A DNA stretch of 30,168 nt. Origin: CAG-791 sp045546175. Its GTDB lineage: Bacteria; Bacillota; Clostridia; Lachnospirales; Lachnospiraceae. Location: the NCBI GenBank assembly GCA_045546175.1, contig JAZQCI010000026.1:1-30168 (forward strand), in the 5' to 3' direction. The position numbers were made by a program, and so were the translations under genes. The notes beneath the pieces were generated by a model that saw nothing but the letters and a program-made list of their open reading frames with translations, was not told the DNA's origin and did no database searches. Positions 16,300-23,540 of the stretch are shown piece after piece (position 1 is the first letter of the stretch; each line of letters starts with the position of its first letter).

Positions 16300-17293
16300 T
16301 GACGTTCCTTTCCGCGATCGTGTCGCCGAATGTTGTGGGGTGGTTCAGGACCTTGCCGTTGAACCACATGGTGGAGGAGCCGCCCCCGTCCAGATTATAG
16401 GCGGTGACGCACCCCATTTCTTTCATCAGGTCTGCCAGCTCCAGGAGGGAGAGACCGGTGCTCTCATCGGTTCGGCCGTCCGAGACGACAAAAAGATAGT
16501 GGAGCGGAGAAATAACGCCGAACGCGGTCCTCGGATTTGTGACCTGGGCCCGTTCGACCTCGTCGCCGCTCGAAACACTGACTTCTCCGTCGATCACAAG
16601 GCCGGGGCCGAAGGAGAAAACATCGACCGCGCCCGAGTCCCGGATCTCCTCGGCGGTGTATTCCGACTCCCGCAGGATCCTGACGGTGCCGTCCTCATAC
16701 AGGACCAGGTCCTCCTGCTCGGGATCCTTACCGGGAACGGAGCGGTAGAGATATCCGTTTCTCATCACATATCCAGTATCGCGGAACCCGTAGTAATCTC
16801 CGTTGACGGCAAAGATCGCACCGTTCTGCTCCGCAATATTGGAAGTGGTATCAGTGAGGTTGCGGCCGAAAGCGCCTTCGGCGAGGGCTGTCTTCAGAAA
16901 GGCCGGGTCGTTTATGATGACGTCAGCTAAGTAGACGTCAGTGTCGAGAGTCCTCAAGTAACTGATCTCGATGTAGATCTGGCCGTCGTCGTAGGAAGTG
17001 TCCGTAATGACCGGCTCGGTCAACGCTTCGTTCGGGGCTTCGCCATCGGCTTCTACGTCGGCCTCAGGCTCCGCCTGCGCCTCCTGAGACTCTTCGGCCG
17101 GAGACGACGAGACCTCGTCCTGCGGATCGGCCTTGACGATATCCCTCGGGATCACAAAAGCATCGAGGAGGGCCCAGAGGGTCCAGATCACAATGACTGC
17201 CGTCGCTGTGATGCACCATAGCCGGGTGAAACGCTCTGTGTATATTTTGACAGGGGTACTTTGCCCTGTTCGCTTTGTCCTGCGAAATTTCAT
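16274..17293 (-). CDS. membrane-anchored phosphodiester glycosidase (NAGPA) domain protein
   Basis: A 339-residue protein with a basic N-terminus, one membrane anchor (~26-48, WCITATAVIVIWTLWALL) and an acidic Glu/Ala/Ser-rich linker (~55-95), followed by an extracellular domain. The domain matches the phosphodiester glycosidase family named after NAGPA: AIFAVNGDYYGF, then PRTAFGVI, LFVVSDGRTDES, and the signature NLDGGGSSTMWFNGKVLNHP near the C-terminus. Bacterial members are tied to exopolysaccharide or wall glycopolymer processing; the substrate here is unknown. It is divergent from the PBP1A gene and coupled to the downstream membrane protein. ATG 17293 is the natural start given the anchor position. 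Confidence 0.88.
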   Translation of the reverse strand: MKFRRTKRTGQSTPVKIYTERFTRLWCITATAVIVIWTLWALLDAFVIPRDIVKADPQDEVSSSPAEESQEAQAEPEADVEADGEAPNEALTEPVITDTSYDDGQIYIEISYLRTLDTDVYLADVIINDPAFLKTALAEGAFGRNLTDTTSNIAEQNGAIFAVNGDYYGFRDTGYVMRNGYLYRSVPGKDPEQEDLVLYEDGTVRILRESEYTAEEIRDSGAVDVFSFGPGLVIDGEVSVSSGDEVERAQVTNPRTAFGVISPLHYLFVVSDGRTDESTGLSLLELADLMKEMGCVTAYNLDGGGSSTMWFNGKVLNHPTTFGDTIAERNVSDIVYIGK

Positions 17294-17421
17294 GTCTGTA
17301 TTGTACCTGTTGTCTGTTGCCTGTTGTTTGTTAAGCGCCTATTATTATAGCGTATTAAGGGCAAAAGAAAATCAAAATAAAGTGACAATTCTGTGAAGTT
17401 CTTTATTATGTAGAATTCTTT

Positions 17422-17430
17422 TGCTATAAT
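17422..17430 (+). promoter_or_regulatory. extended -10 promoter of the PBP1A gene
   Basis: TG-C-TATAAT. Transcription would begin near 17436, which makes ATG 17434 unusable and points to ATG 17524 as the real start. The resulting ~85-base leader holds GC-rich hairpins (GCCGGGCGGGC, GGTTCGCGCGGCGAACC). Confidence 0.6.
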
Positions 17431-17523
17431 ACTATGATGAATTCAGAGGCTCGCCGGGCGGGCCATGACAGCGGTTCGCGCGGCGAACCTACTTATGAAT
17501 ACGGAAAGGAAAAGGTTCATTTT

Positions 17524-20049
17524 ATGAATTTTGGCAGAAGAGGAATACGCAACAGGCAGGAATATCTTGCTTCAAAGAGCCGCAAGAGAATGAAGAAGAT
17601 CATTCTCGGCGTGGGACATCTCCTTCTTGTAGGCGTCGTCGGGCTCTGTGTGGCAGGTGTCAGCCTCGGAATAGGCGTCTTTCGCGGAGTCATCGACAGC
17701 GCACCAAACCAGACGGTTATCGACGTCAGTCCCAAGGGATTTTCTTCCTTTGTATATGACGCGGACAACAACGAGGTCGCAAAACTGGTCTCTGCGGACT
17801 CCAACCGAATTCCTGTCTCCGGTGATATGATCACCCAAGACCTCGCGCATGCTTTTGTCGCCATCGAGGATGAGAGATTCTACGAACACAAGGGAATAGA
17901 CGCACCCGGTATTCTGCGTGCGGCCGTGATCGGCCTGACAAGCGGAAACTTTTCGGAGGGTGCTAGTACGATCACGCAGCAGCTGATCAAGAACAACGTC
18001 TTTACCGAGTGGACTAACGAGTCCAGTGTGGAGAGAATAAAGAGAAAACTGCAGGAGCAGTACCTGGCGATCAATCTGGAAAAGACGATGAGCAAGGACA
18101 CCATCCTTCTCAATTATCTGAATACCATCAACCTCGGGCACGGCACGCTCGGCGTGGAGGCTGCTTCCCAGCGATATTTTGACAAGCACTGCAATGAACT
18201 GAGCGTATCGGAATGCGCAGTCATCGCGGCGATCCCTCAGAACCCCACGCAGTTTGACCCGGTCGTCTATCCCGAACAGAACGCCCAGAGACGGGAAGTC
18301 GTCCTGCAGTACATGCTCGATCAGGGATACATCGATCAGGAACAGCTGAAAGCGGCAAAAGAAGACGACGTCTACACCCGCATTCAGGAAGTCAATATCA
18401 AGAAGCAGGTGGAAGACAACCGGATCAACTCCTATTTTGTCGACGCACTCCAGAACCAGATCCTCGAGGATCTGCAGGAGGACGCGGGCAAGACGGCGGA
18501 AGAAGCGTACGCACTGCTGTACAGCGGCGGCCTCAAGATCTATTCGACGCTGGATCCGGAGATCCAGGCGATCTGTGACGAGGAGTGCAGCGAGGAATCC
18601 GGCAACTTCCCCGAGAATGTCAGGTACATGCTCAGTTACAAGCTCTCGGTCATCAACGAGGACGGAACTACTTCCAACTATGACAGCAACAGTCTGGCCA
18701 ACTGGCTTATCGAGCAGGATTGGGACGCGGACCTGATGTACACCTCCAAGGATAACGCTTATAGCGATATCGAGGATTTCCGCAATTCGGTCATCGCCAA
18801 TCCCGACAAGCAGAAATATACGGAGAGCGTCAGCCTGGCGCCGCAGCCGGAGATCTCTCTTACGATCGAGGACCAGTCTACCGGTCACGTTCTTGCCATG
18901 GTAGGCGGACGAGGCGACAAAGAAGCGAACAGGACGCTGAACAGGGCGACCGATACGCTCCGCCAGCCCGGTTCCACTTTCAAGATCATTACGACATATG
19001 CGCCCGCCCTGGAGACCGGAAAATTCACACTGGCCTCTTCGGAAGACGATGAGCCTTACAGCTATGAGAGCGGCGTACCGGTCAGAAACTGGTATAAGGG
19101 CTACAGAGGTCTTTCCACCCTCAGAGAAGGAATTGTGCAGTCCATGAACATCGTCACGGTCAAGGTACTCTCTGAACTGGGCCCCAGAGTCGGTTATGAT
19201 TTTGCGCAGCAGTTCGGCATCTCCACCCTTGTGGACGGCGTCGAGATCAACGGCAGCATGTTCACGGATGTTAACGAGACACTGGCGCTGGGCGGTATCA
19301 CCTACGGCGTCAAGAATATCGAGCTGAACGCAGCCTACGCCACGATCGCGAACGGCGGTTTCTATATCGAGCCCAAGATGTATACGCAGGTCTACGATCA
19401 CGAGGGGAACCTGTTGCTTGACAGCTCCAAGACAGCCGTCGGCAGAAGAGTCCTCAAAGAGAGAACGGCATGGCTTCTGACATCGGCTATGGAGGATGTT
19501 CTTACATCCGGTACAGGAAGAAGCGCGGACTTCGGATCCACCATGACCGCCGGCAAGACCGGAACAACATCCGATGAGAACGACGTATGGTTCTGCGGTT
19601 ATACTCCCAGCTACACAGCTACTGTCTGGGTAGGCTATGACAATAACGAAGACCTGACGACTTCCGAGGAGCAGGGACTTGCCAAGACCATCTGGAGAGA
19701 GGTCATGCAGGAACTTCCCGGCAACCAGGAGTGGCAGGACTTCAAACGCCCCGACGGAATTGTCGAGAGGACGGTCTGCCAGGTTTCCGGCCAGCTGCCG
19801 CTCAGCGGCGTCTGCCCGTCCGTCAGGGAATACTTTGACGAGGATACGGTGTTCGACGACGACTACTGCGATTACCACTACGAGGAGTACCTCGAGATGA
19901 AGCGCAGAGAAGAGGAAGAGCGCAAGAAGGCGGAAGAAGAGGCCAAGAAGAAGGCCGAGGAAGAAGCCAAGAAGAAGGCTGCCGAGGAAGCGGCCAAGAA
20001 GAAAGCGGCGGAAGACGCCAAGAAGGCGGCTGAAGCAGGAGGAAATTAA
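17524..20049 (+). CDS. class A penicillin-binding protein, PBP1A type
   Basis: An 841-residue bifunctional peptidoglycan synthase. A short cytoplasmic basic region and one membrane anchor (~residues 20-50) precede the GT51 glycosyltransferase with E115 in VAIEDERFYEHKG, GASTITQQLIKN and LEKTMSKDTILLNYLN. The transpeptidase domain has S484-T-F-K487, S540-M-N542 and K678-T-G680. After ~residue 790 comes a Lys/Ala/Glu-rich, probably cytoplasm-like charged helical tail of ~45 residues. I start at ATG 17524 because AAAAGG lies 8 bases upstream and the promoter overlaps the other ATG (17434). It polymerises glycan and cross-links stem peptides at the outer membrane face. Neighbours on the left (glycosidase, wall hydrolase) are also envelope genes. 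Confidence 0.95.
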   Translation: MNFGRRGIRNRQEYLASKSRKRMKKIILGVGHLLLVGVVGLCVAGVSLGIGVFRGVIDSAPNQTVIDVSPKGFSSFVYDADNNEVAKLVSADSNRIPVSGDMITQDLAHAFVAIEDERFYEHKGIDAPGILRAAVIGLTSGNFSEGASTITQQLIKNNVFTEWTNESSVERIKRKLQEQYLAINLEKTMSKDTILLNYLNTINLGHGTLGVEAASQRYFDKHCNELSVSECAVIAAIPQNPTQFDPVVYPEQNAQRREVVLQYMLDQGYIDQEQLKAAKEDDVYTRIQEVNIKKQVEDNRINSYFVDALQNQILEDLQEDAGKTAEEAYALLYSGGLKIYSTLDPEIQAICDEECSEESGNFPENVRYMLSYKLSVINEDGTTSNYDSNSLANWLIEQDWDADLMYTSKDNAYSDIEDFRNSVIANPDKQKYTESVSLAPQPEISLTIEDQSTGHVLAMVGGRGDKEANRTLNRATDTLRQPGSTFKIITTYAPALETGKFTLASSEDDEPYSYESGVPVRNWYKGYRGLSTLREGIVQSMNIVTVKVLSELGPRVGYDFAQQFGISTLVDGVEINGSMFTDVNETLALGGITYGVKNIELNAAYATIANGGFYIEPKMYTQVYDHEGNLLLDSSKTAVGRRVLKERTAWLLTSAMEDVLTSGTGRSADFGSTMTAGKTGTTSDENDVWFCGYTPSYTATVWVGYDNNEDLTTSEEQGLAKTIWREVMQELPGNQEWQDFKRPDGIVERTVCQVSGQLPLSGVCPSVREYFDEDTVFDDDYCDYHYEEYLEMKRREEEERKKAEEEAKKKAEEEAKKKAAEEAAKKKAAEDAKKAAEAGGN
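19905..20040 (+). repeat. low-complexity GAAGCCAAGAAGAAG-type coding repeat in PBP1A tail
   Basis: Tandem imperfect 15-24-base units encode EEEAKKKAEEEAKKKA-like sequence. Such tracts are prone to length change by slippage. Confidence 0.7.
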
Positions 20050-20085
20050 AAATGTGTCACGGGGACGTATCAGCTGACACATTTT
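20048..20085 (+). terminator. terminator-like palindrome after PBP1A, REP-like
   Basis: AAAATGTGTCA pairs perfectly with TGACACATTTT around CGGGGACGTATCAGC. It starts at the PBP1A stop. The GTGTCACGGGGACG string resembles, from memory, palindromes scattered in many Firmicutes genomes (REP-like elements); this was not searched. The T-run is only four bases, so termination is plausible but not certain. Confidence 0.6.
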
Positions 20086-20092
20086 GAGGAAT

Positions 20093-20387
20093 AGGGGCGT
20101 GTCGCATGAAGCAGACAGGATTCAGTCCTGAGCGGGTGCGACATGCCCCTTCTAACTTACGTCGAATTCACAGGGATTCACACAGATCATTCCCGAGCAT
20201 AGGAGGGAACCGCATTCCTGAACTCGCCGTCCGCTCCGATGACCGGACGGCTCAAACAACGGGCTTTCGGGCGGCATGTGTGATGCCGCCCTCATTCCTC
20301 CTATGCTCGGGAATGATCAGGTTCATCCTGCTGCTCATTCGAAGCAAGTTATAAGGGGCATATCGCACCCGCTCAGGCGGATTCCTG
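20093..20387. repeat. long imperfect inverted repeat enclosing two hairpins, with a third arm copy
   Basis: The left arm (about 20116-20209) and right arm (about 20295-20387) are reverse complements over ~94 bases with scattered mismatches. Near-perfect blocks are 20127-20150 against 20354-20378 and 20185-20209 against 20295-20318. The ~85-base core holds GCCGTCCG/CGGACGGC (20226-20251) and GGGCGGCAT/ATGCCGCCC (20269-20291). A third copy of the 14-base block AGGGGCGTGTCGCA (20093-20106) can pair instead with 20137-20150, so two exclusive folds are possible. No transposase or clear target duplication is seen. It could be a structured RNA or a MITE-like element. Confidence 0.8.
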
Positions 20388-20436
20388 CCGTAAGGTAAAT
20401 TACTGGACGTGGGTATTGTCAGGCGGGACTTGTCTT

Positions 20437-20690
20437 GTATAGTCCTACGGTAAGGGAGAAGTTTGTTATCCGTCGGTATCGCGTGGGTGGGACTAGCTAT
20501 GTGCAGCCCTACGGAATTGGAAAAACTTCTTATTCGTCGGTGTCGCCCACCCTGAACAATCTTGTACAGCCCTACGGAATGAGAAAAATCTGTTATTCGT
20601 TGGTATTGCGTGGGTGGGACTAGCCATGTACAGCCCTACGGAATGGGGGAAACTTCTGATCCGTCGGTATCGCCAGCCGGATGCATCACA
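20437..20690. repeat. four tandem imperfect ~64-base units
   Basis: Units begin at 20437, 20501, 20564 and 20628 (lengths 64, 63, 64, ~63), each starting GTAnAGCCCTACGGAAT or similar, then a purine-rich stretch and ATTCGTCGGTATCGC. In each unit CCTACGG can pair with CCGTCGG/CGTTGG further on, and the flanking bases change together between units. Units 1 and 3 carry GGGTGGG (20485, 20612) while unit 2 carries the complement CCCACCC (20546). Unit length is not a multiple of three, and no unique spacers exist, so neither a protein repeat nor CRISPR. Bases 20388-20436 and 20691-20721 show nothing else. Confidence 0.8.
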
Positions 20691-20721
20691 AATTCGACAG
20701 CAGGTTGACGCAAATTAGTGT

Positions 20722-20750
20722 TTGACAAGAACATACCACTATGATATTAT
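20722..20750 (+). promoter_or_regulatory. strong promoter for tRNA-Thr
   Basis: TTGACA, 17 bases, TATTAT: a consensus -35 and good -10, ending 29 bases before the tRNA. Confidence 0.85.
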
Positions 20751-20779
20751 ACATTTGTTGTCGCCAAGACAGCAAATAA

Positions 20780-20852
20780 GCTGGCATAGCACAGTCGGTA
20801 GTGCGTCGCATTGGTAGTGCGGAGGTCACGAGTTCGATTCTCGTTGCCAGCT
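20780..20852 (+). tRNA. tRNA-Thr, anticodon GGT
   Basis: A complete 73-base cloverleaf: acceptor GCTGGCA/TGCCAGC, D arm GCAC-AGTCGGTA-GTGC, anticodon arm TCGCA-TTGGTAG-TGCGG (anticodon GGT, with a T-G closing pair), variable loop AGGTC, T arm ACGAG-TTCGATT-CTCGT, discriminator T. It reads ACC and ACU codons. CCA is not encoded; TTTTTT follows directly, so CCA must be added by nucleotidyltransferase. It has its own promoter and terminator. Confidence 0.95.
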
Positions 20853-20863
20853 TTTTTATATGA

Positions 20864-20904
20864 GTCCCAGAAGCCATAAATAAAGGCTTCTGGGGCTTTT
20901 GCTT
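20864..20904 (+). terminator. terminator of the tRNA-Thr transcript
   Basis: CCCAGAAGCC pairs perfectly with GGCTTCTGGG across ATAAATAAA, followed by GCTTTTGCTTTT. Confidence 0.85.
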
Positions 20905-20936
20905 TTCGGCATGTTTAAAAGGAAAGACGGTTTACT

Positions 20937-21128
20937 ATGAGTTTATATGCGATTGGCGACCTGCAGTATATCTGTGACCTTCCGGGAAGGAAAATATTGA
21001 CCCGTGGTAACCACGACATGTTCTGGGACGCGAAGAAGACAGCGCAGCTCAATGAGCTGTATCAGCCGAGACTGACATTTCTGCAGGACAGCTACAGGGC
21101 TGATTTTATGAAAACGGAGGCGCAATAG
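20937..21128 (+). pseudogene. remnant of a metallophosphoesterase gene
   Basis: A 63-codon frame reads MSLYAIGDLQ, then jumps to LPGRKILTRGNHDMFWDAKKT and a short tail. These are two separated pieces of a calcineurin-like phosphoesterase: the start MSLYAIGDLH (GDxH metal motif) and the later GNHD motif. About 60 residues that should lie between them are missing, the GDxH histidine has become Gln at the junction, and everything after ~residue 58 (including the C-terminal metal ligands) is gone. The piece cannot be an active enzyme. A ribosome site AAAGGAAAG before ATG 20937 remains. It lies between a tRNA and yigZ, a place where deletions after insertion are common. Confidence 0.75.
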
Positions 21129-21187
21129 ACGCATACTCTTAAAGTATGGTAAAATAATTTAGTTACGATACTTTTTAGGAGGATCGA

Positions 21188-21838
21188 ATGGCTGCCGGAA
21201 AAGAATATCTGACAATAGGAAGCGTCGGGAAAGGCGAATATACGGAGAAAAAGTCCAGGTTCCTGGGCGAGATCCATCCCGTCTCCACGGAGGAGGAAGC
21301 GGCCGCTGTGGTCGCGCAGGCCAGAAAGCGCTACTATGACGCGAGGCATCACTGTTATGCGTGGGTCCTGGGAGACGACGGCGCTGTCAAAAAAGCGTCG
21401 GATGACGGCGAACCCTCGGGAACGGCAGGAATTCCCATGCTCAAGGTACTGGAAGGAGCCGGGATCCGGAATGCGGTCGTGGTGGTGACGCGCTATTTTG
21501 GCGGGACACTGCTGGGGACAGGCGGGCTGGTAAGGTCTTATACGCAGGCGGCACAGGCGGCACTGGCGGACGCGGAAGTGGTCCGGATGTGTATGTGCAG
21601 GGTGATCGGCGTAGAGATCGAATACAGTCTGCTGGATAAGGTGCTGTATTATCTGAAGCAGCAGAAGCTGACGCCGTACGATCAGGTGTATACGGACAGC
21701 GTTTCCTTTATGCTCACCATAGCGCAGGACAGGGTAGACCGGATCTGCGAAGGGCTGATCTCGCTCTCAGGCGGCAAGGCAGAGATCCTCGAAGTGGAGG
21801 AAGGCTTTTTCCCGCTGAGCGTAAGTGAAGAGGGCTGA
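21188..21838 (+). CDS. yigZ: YigZ/IMPACT (UPF0029) family protein
   Basis: A 216-residue cytoplasmic protein of the YigZ/IMPACT family. The N-terminal IMPACT domain (~15-125) shows KKSRFLGEIHPV, ARHHCYAWVLG, SDDGEPSGTAGIPML and VVVVTRYFGGTLLGTGGLVRSY, the family hallmarks; the C-terminal ~135-210 is the smaller ferredoxin-like DUF1949 domain. Function is uncertain; eukaryotic IMPACT affects translation control. AGGAGG sits right before ATG 21188, and upstream TGGTAAAAT (21147-21155) is a probable extended -10. No terminator is visible before the mgtE promoter. Confidence 0.92.
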   Translation: MAAGKEYLTIGSVGKGEYTEKKSRFLGEIHPVSTEEEAAAVVAQARKRYYDARHHCYAWVLGDDGAVKKASDDGEPSGTAGIPMLKVLEGAGIRNAVVVVTRYFGGTLLGTGGLVRSYTQAAQAALADAEVVRMCMCRVIGVEIEYSLLDKVLYYLKQQKLTPYDQVYTDSVSFMLTIAQDRVDRICEGLISLSGGKAEILEVEEGFFPLSVSEEG

Positions 21839-21851
21839 CAGAGAAGACAAA

Positions 21852-21880
21852 TTGACAAAGGAAACTTTAAATACTAAACT
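21852..21880 (+). promoter_or_regulatory. probable promoter of the mgtE leader and mgtE
   Basis: TTGACA, 17 bases, TAAACT. The transcript would have a ~175-base leader that includes hairpin GACTTC-CGGATT-GAAGTC (21932-21949 region) and the strong AAAGGAGG at 21958-21965. It does not resemble the M-box magnesium riboswitch. Confidence 0.5.
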
Positions 21881-21971
21881 GAGTTGAACCAAAAAAATGT
21901 GTCTTAAGCGATAGTGTGAGATAAACTGAGACTTCCGGATTGAAGTCCCCGATTTTGAAAGGAGGTGGTTT

Positions 21972-22073
21972 TTGTGGATAGAAGTACATACAGTTCCGGT
22001 ACAGATAATCCCCTTCCACGAACGCGAAGAAACAAAAATCACTTTAATGACGGAGGATGGATATGGAAGATAA
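21972..22073 (+). CDS. possible 33-residue leader peptide of mgtE
   Basis: AAAGGAGG, the best ribosome site in the neighbourhood, lies 6 bases before TTG 21972. The frame encodes a 33-residue peptide, MWIEVHTVPVQIIPFHEREE followed by 13 more residues, with a beta-strand-like alternation. It stops (TAA) 8 bases inside mgtE, typical of translational coupling. An overlapping frame from GTG 21974 (41 codons, to 22099) uses the same ribosome site but gives a less protein-like sequence. No known family is recognised. Either frame could regulate mgtE translation; coding status is unproven. Confidence 0.4.
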   Translation: MWIEVHTVPVQIIPFHEREETKITLMTEDGYGR

Positions 22074-23424
22074 AAATATTGAATACGGCAAACTTCTGAG
22101 GGAACTTCTGGAGCAGAAACAGTACACCAAGCTCCGCCAGGAAGTAGCGGACATGAACGTGGCGGACGTCGCGGCGGTCATGGACGAGATGGAAGATGAG
22201 GAGTCCCTGAAAATATTCAGGATCCTGCCCAAGGGGATTGCGGCGGACGTATTCGCAAACCTTGAGATCGAAGTGCAGCAGTACATCATCCAGTCGCTGT
22301 CCGATAAGGAAGCATCCAGCATCATCGATAACCTGATGGCGGACGATGCTACGGACCTTTTGGAGGAGATGCCTGCCAATATCGTCAAGAAGATCCTCAA
22401 GAACGCGAAGCCGGAGACCAGAAAGGATATCAACCATCTGCTGCGGTATCCGGAGGATTCGGCAGGAAGTATCATGACGGTCGAGTATGTCGACCTCAAA
22501 GAGAACATGACCGTCAGCGATGCGGTCGACCGCATCCGCAAGATCGGACTGGATTCCGAGACGGTTAATATCTGTTATGTTGTGGACCAGCAGAGAGTCC
22601 TGATCGGAACCGTGGCCCTGCGCTATCTGGTCATTCTCAATCCCGATGCGATCATCGGGGAAGTGATGAATGAGAACGTCATCAGTATCAACACCCTTAC
22701 CGACCAGGAAGAAGCAGCCCGCATCTTCCAGAAATACGACTTCACGGCCATGCCCGTAGTGGACAACGAGAACCGTATGGTCGGTATCATCACCATCGAC
22801 GACGTCGTCGATATCATCCAGGAAGAGGCTACGGAGGATATCGAGAAGATGGCAGCTATCATTCCCTCCGACAAGAGCTATTTCAGGACGGGAATCTTTG
22901 ACACCTACAAGAACAGAATGCCTTGGCTTCTGCTCCTGATGATTTCGGCCACCTTCACCGGCGCGATCATTACCAGCTATGAGAAGGCACTCGCCTCCTA
23001 TGTGATCCTGACTGCCTATATTCCCATGCTGATGGATACGGGCGGTAACGCGGGCTCCCAGGCCAGTGTTTCGATCATCCGCGGTATTTCCCTGCAGGAG
23101 ATCGAATTCAGTGACCTCTTGGAAGCGCTGTGGAAAGAGGTGAGAGTCGCGGCGCTCTGCGGCGTCACCTTGTCGGTCTGCAACTTCGCCAAGCTCATGC
23201 TCTTCGACAGAGTCGGCTTCCAGATCGCCTTGATCGTATGCGTGACTCTGGTCCTCGTCGTTCTGGTGGCCAAGACGATCGGCTGTACGCTGCCGCTCCT
23301 GGCTCACAGACTGGGCTTTGACCCGGCGGTCATGGCGAGTCCCCTGATCACGACGATCGTAGACGCGATCTCGCTGACTATTTACTTTATGATCGCGACC
23401 AACGTGCTGCATTTGACGGTATAG
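22063..23424 (+). CDS. mgtE: magnesium transporter MgtE
   Basis: A 453-residue Mg2+ channel/transporter. The cytoplasmic N domain (~1-125, helical, e.g. LLRELLEQKQYTKLRQEV) is followed by a CBS pair (~130-255; SVxMTVEYVDL-type start, FTAMPVVDNENRMVGIITIDDVV), the plug helix, and five membrane helices from ~285 on. The pore signature AYIPMLMDTGGNAGSQASVS is present, and ALIVCVTLVLVVLVAKTIGC and PLITTIVDAISLTIYF follow. The CBS pair senses cytosolic Mg2+ and closes the pore. ATG 22063 has GGAGG 6 bases upstream; the earlier in-frame ATG 22057 would touch the ribosome site. Overlap with the leader ORF suggests coupling. Confidence 0.95.
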   Translation: MEDKNIEYGKLLRELLEQKQYTKLRQEVADMNVADVAAVMDEMEDEESLKIFRILPKGIAADVFANLEIEVQQYIIQSLSDKEASSIIDNLMADDATDLLEEMPANIVKKILKNAKPETRKDINHLLRYPEDSAGSIMTVEYVDLKENMTVSDAVDRIRKIGLDSETVNICYVVDQQRVLIGTVALRYLVILNPDAIIGEVMNENVISINTLTDQEEAARIFQKYDFTAMPVVDNENRMVGIITIDDVVDIIQEEATEDIEKMAAIIPSDKSYFRTGIFDTYKNRMPWLLLLMISATFTGAIITSYEKALASYVILTAYIPMLMDTGGNAGSQASVSIIRGISLQEIEFSDLLEALWKEVRVAALCGVTLSVCNFAKLMLFDRVGFQIALIVCVTLVLVVLVAKTIGCTLPLLAHRLGFDPAVMASPLITTIVDAISLTIYFMIATNVLHLTV

Positions 23425-23449
23425 ACCGGATCGGTCAATGACGGAGAAA

Positions 23450-23512
23450 TAAAATACCGCTGCAACAGGACATTTCCGGTCCTGCTGCAGCGGTATTAGT
23501 TTGCTCTTTTTT
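23450..23512. terminator. terminator between convergent mgtE and typA
   Basis: AATACCGCTGCA-A-CAGGAC pairs with GTCCTG-C-TGCAGCGGTATT, about 18 bp with a small internal mismatch, then GCTCTTTTTT. On the minus strand it is followed by a weaker T-rich tract, so it may also serve typA. Confidence 0.85.
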
Positions 23513-23540
23513 GACTTATTAAAGTTCTGTGGCGGGCAGT

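Noticed and set aside
17572..20082. 836-codon open frame on the minus strand opposite PBP1A
   Set aside because: It is the antisense shadow of a gene with complete GT51 and transpeptidase motifs. Codon bias of the real gene keeps the opposite frame open.
20106..20354. 82-codon frame inside the inverted repeat
   Set aside because: Although AGGGG lies 8 bases before its ATG, the frame runs through both arms of the palindrome and the peptide has no protein-like pattern; the secondary structure explains the sequence better.
20435..20623. 62-codon frame with repeating VQPYG peptide
   Set aside because: The repeat comes from 63-64-base DNA units that are not multiples of three; the frame changes between units and no ribosome site is seen.
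20437..20690. CRISPR array
   Set aside because: Units are contiguous and similar along their whole length; there are no unique spacers and no cas genes.
20093..20780. ROOL/GOLLD-type large RNA next to a tRNA
   Set aside because: The tRNA neighbourhood is suggestive, but I cannot match the region to those RNA classes by eye, and no phage genes are nearby. A covariance-model search would decide.
21880..21970. M-box riboswitch before mgtE
   Set aside because: The leader is too short and lacks the conserved M-box segments I know; only one 6-bp hairpin is clear.
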